Of a stretch of 64,000 nucleotides of DNA, positions 36,628-43,495 are shown one piece after another. A model generated the notes under the pieces. It did no database searches and had not been told where the DNA came from. It saw only the letters and a program-made list of their open reading frames with translations. Position 1 is the first letter of the stretch. Each line of letters starts with the position of its first letter. The DNA is from Ignavibacteriales bacterium (GTDB lineage Bacteria; Bacteroidota; Ignavibacteria; UBA10030). Where the stretch lies: positions 124,001 through 188,000 of the forward strand of contig JAPLFR010000016.1 in the NCBI GenBank assembly GCA_026390575.1, in the 5' to 3' direction. A program made the translations under genes and the position numbers.

Positions 36628-36807
36628 AAGTTACGCAGAATGCAATAAAATATTGCCACGACCTTCAGGTCGTGGTTTTATTATCTCCCAAAAAATCTGG
36701 GCTTTAGCCAAAGCGATTCAAAATGTGGCTAAAGCCGATGCTGCTTTTTTATTATTTGTCCACGACGTAAACGTCGTGGCTATAAATCAAATTACTTTGC
36801 GTAACAT
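36628..36807. repeat. Compound palindromic element with terminal inverted repeats
   Basis: Three hairpins in a row: CCACGACCT/AGGTCGTGG (36656-36675), GGCTTTAGCCA/TGGCTAAAGCC (36700-36736) and CCACGACGT/ACGTCGTGG (36760-36779). The group is bracketed by GTTACGCA (36630-36637) and its reverse complement TGCGTAAC (36798-36805). The outer hairpins share the CCACGAC arm. This looks like a small non-autonomous mobile element of the REP/BIME or MITE kind. The rest of 36446-37023 contains no convincing gene. Confidence 0.75.
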
Positions 36808-37023
36808 CAGTTAGTATGTATTTTGGCCCCAAAGACAAGCAAACCAGTTCGTATGCTCAATAGAGACAAACAGTTTTGATCAACTATGAATGCCAAAGTA
36901 AGGAAGCGACACGGAAAGATGAAGGAAATCATGAAACGCTTTCTGGTAGTTTTGATAAAGGACTCTAAACCAAAAAAGATTAAGAGTCCAATATCCAAGC
37001 GTTAGTTCATAATTACTTGTTCC

Positions 37024-38769
37024 TTATGCTTTATCGCGGATGAATAACCGCTTCAGCTTCTTCTTAATGCCGCCGCGACCTTCCTCCATCGATGCCATCA
37101 GAGTACGCCAGTCACCTTCCGGTGCCGCATGCGTAGATGTTGAAGAAGATGTTTTTTTCACGAATCTTGGTTTCTCATCTGAAATTGCTTGTCGGCTTCT
37201 GTTATCATTCCGGTGATCACTCTGTTTAAATTCACTGTGTGGTTTGCCGGAATACTCTGAACGCCTTTGCTCACCGTGCGGTCGCGCCGTTGTCTCCGAG
37301 TGCCGCTGCTCACTATGTGGTCGTCCAGTGGATTCTGATCGCCGCTGATCAGTATGCGGTCGTTTTGTGAAATCTGATCGTCGTTGTTCACTACGTGGCC
37401 GTTCTGTAGACTCTGTCCGCCGCTCTTCACGATGTGGCCGTTCTGTGGACTCAGTGCGTCGCTGTTCACTATATGGCCGTCGTGAGGACTCTGTGCCGCG
37501 GTGCTCGCCGTGTGGCTTTCCGGAAGATTCTGAGTGGCGGCGTTCTCGATGATCATCTCTTCTGCCATGACCGCCATCGCGTCGTTCTCGCGGAAACTTT
37601 TCTTCGCTGTGTTTCCCCACAACGGGCGGCCTTTTTGCATAATCGAATCCGGGATACCGCTTCAACTCAAAATGTTTATCGGTAAAACGTTCGATGCTCT
37701 TCAGATATTTTTGTTCTTGAGTAGAGACAAATGTAATGGCATCGCCGGTTGCAGACGCTCTCCCTGTGCGGCCTATTCGGTGAATATAATCTTCTGCAAA
37801 TGTTGGAGTATCGAAATTCACCACGTGTGAAATTCCTTCAACATCGATGCCGCGAGCTGCAATGTCGGTTGCAACCATCACTTTATATTGCCCCTGTTTG
37901 AATCCTGCCAGTGCCCGCTGTCGTTGCGCTTGCGTCCGGTTAGAATGAATGGCAACCGCTTTAATACCGCTCCGTTCAAGTTTAGTGCAAATTTTATCCG
38001 CACCATGTTTCGTGCGGGAGAAAACCAAAATGCTGTCCATTTCCTCTGTCTTGAGAATGTGGAAAAGCAAATCCATTTTTGAATCCTGCGGCGACGAATA
38101 AAAATGCTGCTTCACGGTTTCGACCGGGCGCCGTTGTTCTCCAATCTCGATCAATTCAGGTTTGTTTTGAATGGAAGCGACAAGCCCTCTCACTTCCTTC
38201 GACATCGTTGCGGAGAACAGCAGCGTCTGCCGCTTCGCAGGAATTTTTGCAATAATCTTGCGGACATCATCGATGAATCCCATATCGAACATGCGATCTG
38301 CCTCGTCGAGTACGAGAATTTCAACATGTGATAAATCAACCGTGCGCCGACTGATATGATCAAGCAGACGCCCCGGTGTGGCAAATACAATATCCACGCC
38401 GCGTCGAAGACGCCTGATCTGGTTTTCCATATTGACACCGCCAAAAATAGCGATACTCTGCAAACCGGCAAAGCGGCCGTAGCCTGCAGTAAATTCTTCT
38501 CCTTGCTGGGCAAGTTCACGGGTCGGTGTGAGAACGAGACCGCGGGTGAAATGTCCCTTCATTTGCGGTCTTTCTTTTATAAAATGATTCAACATCGGCA
38601 GAGCGAAAGCTGCAGTTTTGCCGGTGCCTGTTTGTGCGCAGCCGATAATATCGCGGCCTGCTACTGCTAATGGTATAGCACGTTCTTGTATTGCTGTAGG
38701 CGCAGTATAACCTGTAGCGAGAATGCCTTGCACTAATTCATCGGCAAGGCCAAGTTTTGAAAATGGCAT
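37024..38769 (-). CDS. DEAD-box RNA helicase, RhlE-like
   Basis: 581 residues from the ATG at 38769, which has AAGGA 7-8 bases upstream; an earlier ATG at 38802 lacks this. An ATP-dependent RNA helicase, probably acting in ribosome assembly or cold adaptation. Motifs: Q-motif TAPTAIQERAIP, Walker A AQTGTGKT, PTRELAQQ, VLDEADRMFD, SATM, ATDIAARGIDV and HRIGRTGRA. After about residue 400 comes a basic, disordered tail with eight 13-residue repeats, then a conserved end GGIKKKLKRLFIRDKA. That end is duplicated at 33493-33576. A long structured leader lies upstream. Confidence 0.95.
   Translation of the reverse strand: MPFSKLGLADELVQGILATGYTAPTAIQERAIPLAVAGRDIIGCAQTGTGKTAAFALPMLNHFIKERPQMKGHFTRGLVLTPTRELAQQGEEFTAGYGRFAGLQSIAIFGGVNMENQIRRLRRGVDIVFATPGRLLDHISRRTVDLSHVEILVLDEADRMFDMGFIDDVRKIIAKIPAKRQTLLFSATMSKEVRGLVASIQNKPELIEIGEQRRPVETVKQHFYSSPQDSKMDLLFHILKTEEMDSILVFSRTKHGADKICTKLERSGIKAVAIHSNRTQAQRQRALAGFKQGQYKVMVATDIAARGIDVEGISHVVNFDTPTFAEDYIHRIGRTGRASATGDAITFVSTQEQKYLKSIERFTDKHFELKRYPGFDYAKRPPVVGKHSEEKFPRERRDGGHGRRDDHRERRHSESSGKPHGEHRGTESSRRPYSEQRRTESTERPHREERRTESTERPRSEQRRSDFTKRPHTDQRRSESTGRPHSEQRHSETTARPHGEQRRSEYSGKPHSEFKQSDHRNDNRSRQAISDEKPRFVKKTSSSTSTHAAPEGDWRTLMASMEEGRGGIKKKLKRLFIRDKA
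37228..37539. repeat. 39-bp minisatellite in the helicase tail
   Basis: Eight tandem 39-bp units encode 13-residue repeats of the form RRSESTGRPHSEQ, with Arg, Ser/Thr-Glu, Arg/Lys-Pro-His and Glu-Gln/Glu-His conserved and the rest variable. The units are degenerate, so the array is not very recent. The tail is probably disordered and RNA-binding. Confidence 0.9.
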
Positions 38770-39198
38770 AAATATATCCTTACAATAAAAATGAGGAAAC
38801 ACGCTGAACAGTATTGAAAACTTGCAGAAGATAAACTCCGCCGGTGGCGGATACGCTATTACAGAGTGCGTACAAGTGCGCTTTTGAGGCGACTTAGAAA
38901 GAAGAACACATCATTGGTTGGTTCTTCCGTGCTGTACCTTAGTGCCGGTTCTTTTTAACTCAGAACCATCACTTCGCCGCATTGATAGAATTGCTTCTTC
39001 GTTATGGGCGCTTGCTAAATTATCATCAGAGAGCGAGTCTCAAATGCCCGCTTCCGATGCCTATTTGCACGGATGCGGTTAGCCGCGATCTGCGGCTGAA
39101 ATAAGATACGAAATTTTATTGCGAGTTCCTAAAAAATAATCTAATTAAAAAATATTTCTTGAAATCGTACATATGGATGTTAAAACTGTAGGAAAATA
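38770..39198 (-). other. Long hairpin-rich region upstream of the helicase gene
   Basis: No open frame I trust. Several inverted repeats are visible: CCGCC-GGT-GGCGG at 38838-38850, GAAGAAC/GTTCTTC at 38901-38927, GGTTCT/AGAACC at 38947-38967 and AGCCGC/GCGGCT at 39081-39097. DEAD-box helicase genes often have long structured 5' leaders involved in autoregulation or cold response; this may be such a leader on the minus strand. Promoter position is not determined. Confidence 0.45.
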
Positions 39199-39765
39199 TT
39201 ATTTATCTCCATCTGGATTTTCTTTCTCCAAAAACCATTTTATTGGATTGTTGATAATATAATCGCGAATGTTTTGCAGCTCTTTTTCACCTCGAATAAT
39301 GTGATCATAATAACGGGATTGCCATTCGAAATTATCGAAATCATTATCATGACACCATTTTGAAACGGCAGATTTGTACGAACGAATGATCGTACCCAAT
39401 GAGCCTCGTTTCGGTGATTTCCATACCATTTTCCCCGTAGAGACGTTCAATTGAACGTCTCTGCCTTTAAATTTGGAATCAACGGTCGTATCATTTTCGT
39501 TTATAATTATGATCCCATGGACATGGTTTGGCATGATAACAAATTCATCCAAATCGATATTGTGAAAATGTTTTGGAATTTCCTCCCAACAATTTTTTGC
39601 GATCTTGCCAACAGGCGATAATCTCATTTCTTCTTCTATCACCGTACCGAATAGGCATTCATGATTATTCGTGTTTACTGTTACAAAATATTCCCCTGGC
39701 TGAGAATAATCATATCCCTTCAACCGCGTCGATTCAATCCGAAATGTGTTTTTAAATAATGTCAT
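39199..39765 (-). CDS. REP-associated tyrosine transposase (RAYT, Y1/HUH family)
   Basis: 188 residues. Y1 transposases of the IS200/IS605 superfamily cut single-stranded DNA hairpins; the RAYT branch is linked to REP palindromes. The HUH motif is PNHVHGIII (HVH 81-83). The catalytic Tyr is in WQSRYYDHIIR (Y152 or Y153), and SLGTIIRSYKSAVSKW is the family's central helix. Residues 101-110 (GRDVQLNVST) are encoded by a copy of the GTAGAGACG-type palindrome whose further copies fill 39776-40232, just upstream of the gene. The frame is open throughout, so the protein may still be active. It matches a fossil at 24.2 kb. Confidence 0.92.
   Translation of the reverse strand: MTLFKNTFRIESTRLKGYDYSQPGEYFVTVNTNNHECLFGTVIEEEMRLSPVGKIAKNCWEEIPKHFHNIDLDEFVIMPNHVHGIIIINENDTTVDSKFKGRDVQLNVSTGKMVWKSPKRGSLGTIIRSYKSAVSKWCHDNDFDNFEWQSRYYDHIIRGEKELQNIRDYIINNPIKWFLEKENPDGDK
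39437..39464. repeat. In-frame REP-like palindrome inside the RAYT gene
   Basis: AGAGACGTTCAA followed directly by its reverse complement (39439-39462), with outer G-C pairing at 39437/39464. The same outer arm (GTAGAGACG) occurs in the array at 39.8-40.2 kb with other centres. Here it is translated as RDVQLNVST. Confidence 0.9.
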
Positions 39766-39775
39766 TCAATTCTTT

Positions 39776-40232
39776 GTAGACGTAGCATGCTACGTCTCTA
39801 CATGCATGTTTCTACTATGATGATTCAATAATATTATTTACGATAGCAATATTTTCATAATCTTTAAAGACGCAATATATTACGTCTCTACCGGGTTTAA
39901 TCGTTTTAAGAATGAAATTTTTACGCCTCTACAGCGATATATTTTTATTAATAATACATTTTACCATTGTTACGCCTCTACCACGGTTAATCGGTATAAT
40001 TTGAGCTCCTGGCGTGTGGATCGGTAAATTGCCTGCCTCACATCCCTAAAATCTTCTTCACAACCCGAACAGACCGCCTCTCTACAATCTTTATCTCTCC
40101 CTCTTTTTTTCTTTGTCATGCCCCATGCAAACAAGGTTTTTGCTTTTGTAGAGACGTAACATTGTTACGTCTCTACCATGTAATCAATCAGTACAATTGG
40201 AGGTGTAGAGACGTATAATTATACGTCTCTAC
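39776..40232. repeat. Array of GTAGAGACG palindromes
   Basis: Copies at 39776-39801 (centre AGCATGCT), 39868-39891 (centre AATATATT, one mismatch), 40148-40176 (GTAGAGACGTAAC arms, 3-base loop) and 40205-40232 (perfect, centre ATAATTAT). Half copies TACGCCTCTAC lie at 39922-39932 and 39971-39981. The outer arm is conserved, the centre changes, and yet each centre stays self-complementary. This fills the 463-bp gap between the RAYT and R-M genes; no gene is seen there. Confidence 0.92.
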
Positions 40233-43200
40233 GATGTTTTGCCTTCCACAATCTTTATCTCTTCTTCTGTCAATCCGTACAACTCATAAACAATGTCATC
40301 AATCTTTTTATCTGTAGCGGCGATTTGGCGCTCGATGGGTTCCTTCTCGCTGTCAAAATGAGCTTTTTGCAATTGCTTGTTGAACTCCAACATTTTTTCC
40401 ACGAGCGACACGAGATCGTCGTGCATTTTCTTTTCGACAGATTGCGCAAAATCAATTGTGTGAATGGGAAGACTTGCAAGCTCCTCATTTTGGACGTGCA
40501 ACGTAGGAAAAGTACTTTCATAGTAGTATTTCATCATTTTAGAATTAATCAAGCCAAGTATATATTGGAGACTAATTTCTACAGAAGACTTTTTCGTTAC
40601 TAAAAGTACGTCCTTAACATAGTAGCTTTCTACATCCAACGTAGCACCTAATCGGCTAGACGTGTCTTTCACTAAAATCTTAGGCTGTTCGAATCGTGTA
40701 GGCTCTCCTGGTCTTGCCGTGTTCCTATGTTCTCTCATCTTTTCTGGCACATACCAAACATATTCACCACAAAACTGAAAACCATATCGACTTACATTGT
40801 CGCCTCTTAAAAGAGGTTTATGTTTTGATGACGCCTTTTTTGTCCCAATAAACATTTCATCATCAGCTGTCTTTAGCCCGAATCTGATGTCGACTAAATT
40901 CCCCAATGGAGTAGAAGCAACAGAAATACGATTCTTAAATCTTTGAACTTGGGGACTAAGAGATGTATCAAAAACATTTTTATAGGTATTTTCGAAGAGT
41001 TCTTGTTCAATTCCTCTTTCTCTCTCAAAAACTTTTTTATCTTCATCAAATCGAATAATTAATATTTCATTAGAAGATCTCTCTTGTTTTAATTTGTTCT
41101 TCTCAAGCAAGACTATACCAGTTTTCACAGTTGCATCTTCAAAAACTTTATCAGGCAACTCGGTAAGTTCTGACACGATACAACTATTTAAGAGATGATT
41201 TCTTAATACTTCAAAACTATCAAGCCTCATCCAACCATCTGAAATGATATATCCTAACATCCCTCTGTTTTTTAGGATGTATATTGCTTTTTGAAGAAAG
41301 CAACAGTATAAATCTGATTTCTTTACAAAAGTCTTGTAATGTAACCAATAGTATTCCTTTGCATATTCTTCTATGTTATGTGGTCTTACATACGGCGGAT
41401 TCCCAATCACGACATCGAAGCCGTGTGATCCTTCCGAAGGTTTCTTTGTTTCGCTTGGTGAACCTTCAGAAGGTTTCCCGCCGCCGCCAAGAATTTCCGG
41501 AAATTCCATTTCCCAATCAAACGGATTTACTTTACGTCGAGCTTCATCGTCGAACATTTCTCCCTGCGAAGTAAAATCTGTCCCAATCAGCGAGTTGCCG
41601 CATTTGATATTCTTTGCAAGCGAAGGCAGATATACTTCCTTCAGCGCAAGTGTCATTTGTGGATTGAGCGTTTCGGCATTTTCTCCTTCTAACACTTTTA
41701 AATACAGCGACATCTGCGTTACTTCCACCGCCTGTCGGTCGATATCAACGCCATAAATATTGTTCACTAAAATATCCCGCTTCTTACGCGGCGAAAGATG
41801 GTAATTGCCGTCTGTGTCTTTATATGCATCCGGCACATTGTTTTCCGTTTTAATATCTTCAGGATGCGCGGTGTACCATTCTATGGAATAATCGATCAGT
41901 TTCTGAAATGCGCCAAGCAGGAACGAACCGCTTCCGCAAGCAATGTCGATGATCTTTAATTTTGAAACTTGTTTTGGCGAGAGCTTGAGCCTTTTGTTAC
42001 CTTCCGAAGGTTCCTGAGAATGAGCAGAGATACCTTCGGAAGGTTTCTCTGGTTCCTCATATAACATTTTCCCTATTGTATTCTCCACGATGTACTTAAC
42101 AATATACTGCGGCGTGTAATAGACTCCGCCTGCCTTTCGAACTTCCGGCTTCTCTTTTATGACGACATTCTTCGGTGCGAGATGAATTGTCTTGCCGAGG
42201 AATTTTTCATAAATACTTCCAAGTATCTCGACGCCGATCTCATTGAAGTGATACGGCGAAAACGGATAATTCAGATTCTCCAGAATTTTTATCAATACCT
42301 CGTCGCCAACCTCCATCTCTTCGCATGGATGCTGGCTGAAGAGTAAACCGTTATACAACGACCGCCGCTGTTTGAACAAATCATTCAACAACGAATACAA
42401 CGATAACCCGCGGCGTTCTTTCCACATTCGCAAGATGGCAAGCAAAGTATTCTCAACTTCGATTTCTCTGTCTTCACATACACGGATGAACACGATACGG
42501 TCGAGGATGCGCTGTACGGCTTCATTGAGTGTGTAATCGTTCAGGAGCCGGCGGTTCTTCGGATGCTTTGCAATATCCCGTGCCAACTCTTCGCGCCACT
42601 TGGATAGGTCTTCCAAAAATTCACGGTCGAGCGCAAAATCACCTGTGCGCTTGAGCATCATTTTCTTTGTCAGCGCTTCAAGCGAACCTCCCGCTACAGC
42701 TTCGCGCGAGAACGTATCGTAAAGAAGATCGAATCGATCCAGGTACTGTTTATATGTTAAATCAAAATCGTGTATAACGCCTAATTTCGGTTTTTCAAAT
42801 AAAGGGCGCTGGGTGCAATCGAATGTGCGGAACTCATCAAAGTCTGTAAGAATGGCAAGCGGCACGCGCCCGGAAAATCCGTACCGTTTTACTTGAAAGA
42901 TCGCTCCCTGACTTTTCACAAGATCGACGGAGGGTTTCTTTGCTTCAACAAAGAATTTTGTTTGCCCGCCAATGCGAAATCTGTAATCAGGTTTTTTAAC
43001 TGCTTCTTTGGAACTCGCTTTATATTCGTCCTCTGCAATGTAATCCAGAATGGAAGTGTACTCTTTATATTCCTTGCCGAGGGTTTCTTTTTTCGGAAAG
43101 AGCGGTTCCTGTTCCCTCACTTCTTTGCCAACATTCGTCTTCACCCGCGATTCAGGCATCACCTCTTGACGAAACAGCGGCAGCATTAAGCGATTATGCA

Positions 43201-43354
43201 CATCCCAGCCAAGCGCCTCAAAGAAAGGATCAATCAACTGCCCGCGTGCTTGAGTTTCGTTGAATGTAGAAGATTTGAATTGGTAAATATTGGATTCGAA
43301 GAATTGAACTAATTTTTCTATCTGTTGCCGCGCAGCAATTCTGTCTATCGCCAT
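40229..43354 (-). CDS. Single-chain type IIG-like restriction-modification enzyme
   Basis: 1041 residues. It would combine DNA cleavage, adenine methylation and target recognition in one chain (Eco57I/type IIG style). The PD-(D/E)xK nuclease is N-terminal: P122-D123 in KKPDYRFRI and E137-A-K139 in FFVEAKK. The methyltransferase has SAM motif DIACGSGSFLLGAF (470 onward) and catalytic NPPY (652-655). The C-terminal ~350 residues (ILVKDTSSRLGATL and so on) fit a target-recognition domain. Residues 437-452 and 627-642 are two KPSEG-x6-[EK]PSEG inserts encoded by palindromic DNA, in linkers just before motif I and NPPY. The TAG stop lies in the palindrome at 40205-40232. Divergent from the flavoprotein gene. 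Confidence 0.88.
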   Translation of the reverse strand: MAIDRIAARQQIEKLVQFFESNIYQFKSSTFNETQARGQLIDPFFEALGWDVHNRLMLPLFRQEVMPESRVKTNVGKEVREQEPLFPKKETLGKEYKEYTSILDYIAEDEYKASSKEAVKKPDYRFRIGGQTKFFVEAKKPSVDLVKSQGAIFQVKRYGFSGRVPLAILTDFDEFRTFDCTQRPLFEKPKLGVIHDFDLTYKQYLDRFDLLYDTFSREAVAGGSLEALTKKMMLKRTGDFALDREFLEDLSKWREELARDIAKHPKNRRLLNDYTLNEAVQRILDRIVFIRVCEDREIEVENTLLAILRMWKERRGLSLYSLLNDLFKQRRSLYNGLLFSQHPCEEMEVGDEVLIKILENLNYPFSPYHFNEIGVEILGSIYEKFLGKTIHLAPKNVVIKEKPEVRKAGGVYYTPQYIVKYIVENTIGKMLYEEPEKPSEGISAHSQEPSEGNKRLKLSPKQVSKLKIIDIACGSGSFLLGAFQKLIDYSIEWYTAHPEDIKTENNVPDAYKDTDGNYHLSPRKKRDILVNNIYGVDIDRQAVEVTQMSLYLKVLEGENAETLNPQMTLALKEVYLPSLAKNIKCGNSLIGTDFTSQGEMFDDEARRKVNPFDWEMEFPEILGGGGKPSEGSPSETKKPSEGSHGFDVVIGNPPYVRPHNIEEYAKEYYWLHYKTFVKKSDLYCCFLQKAIYILKNRGMLGYIISDGWMRLDSFEVLRNHLLNSCIVSELTELPDKVFEDATVKTGIVLLEKNKLKQERSSNEILIIRFDEDKKVFERERGIEQELFENTYKNVFDTSLSPQVQRFKNRISVASTPLGNLVDIRFGLKTADDEMFIGTKKASSKHKPLLRGDNVSRYGFQFCGEYVWYVPEKMREHRNTARPGEPTRFEQPKILVKDTSSRLGATLDVESYYVKDVLLVTKKSSVEISLQYILGLINSKMMKYYYESTFPTLHVQNEELASLPIHTIDFAQSVEKKMHDDLVSLVEKMLEFNKQLQKAHFDSEKEPIERQIAATDKKIDDIVYELYGLTEEEIKIVEGKTS
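41429..41476. repeat. In-frame palindromic pair, copy 1 (R-M gene)
   Basis: Two palindromes, CCTTCCGAAGG at 41430-41440 and AACCTTCAGAAGGTT at 41461-41475, with a 33-bp period. Translated on the minus strand they read KPSEG-SPSETK-KPSEG (residues 627-642). Confidence 0.9.
41999..42046. repeat. In-frame palindromic pair, copy 2 (R-M gene)
   Basis: ACCTTCCGAAGGT at 41999-42011 and ACCTTCGGAAGGT at 42032-42044, again with a 33-bp period, encoding KPSEG-ISAHSQ-EPSEG (residues 437-452). The spacer DNA differs from copy 1, while the palindromes and the period are kept. Confidence 0.9.
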
Positions 43355-43495
43355 GGATTTCTTGATTCTATTCGTTTCTTGATACTATCATACGATGAGA
43401 CTTCCGTACCTCCACCGTTAATCTACCAAACCCTTGGCTTGTTTGCAACCCGTGATTTGCTGGATAAAAGAATTTCATCGATATTGGAAGTACTT

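Noticed and set aside
36807..36998. 63-residue minus-strand frame downstream of the helicase
   Set aside because: Antisense to the small basic frame, no ribosome site, composition like non-coding DNA.
36886..37005. Small basic open frame (39 residues, MNAKVRKRHGKMKEIMKRFL...)
   Set aside because: No ribosome site and no recognised family; it lies in repeat-rich intergenic DNA. Possible but unsupported.
39776..40232. CRISPR array
   Set aside because: The repeats are palindromic with variable centres and irregular spacing, lack uniform spacers, and no cas gene is nearby.
41429..42046. KPSEG blocks as ordinary low-complexity linkers
   Set aside because: The coding DNA is palindromic in all four copies and both pairs have the same 33-bp period, which simple linker drift would not give.
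33493..43354. Prophage or conjugative element
   Set aside because: No integrase, structural, relaxase or transfer genes are present; only a RAYT, repeats, an R-M gene and a cargo gene.
43325..43495. N-terminal extension of the BaiN-like flavoprotein
   Set aside because: It overlaps the divergent R-M start and precedes the canonical FAD motif start; the ATG at 43496 has GGAAG.
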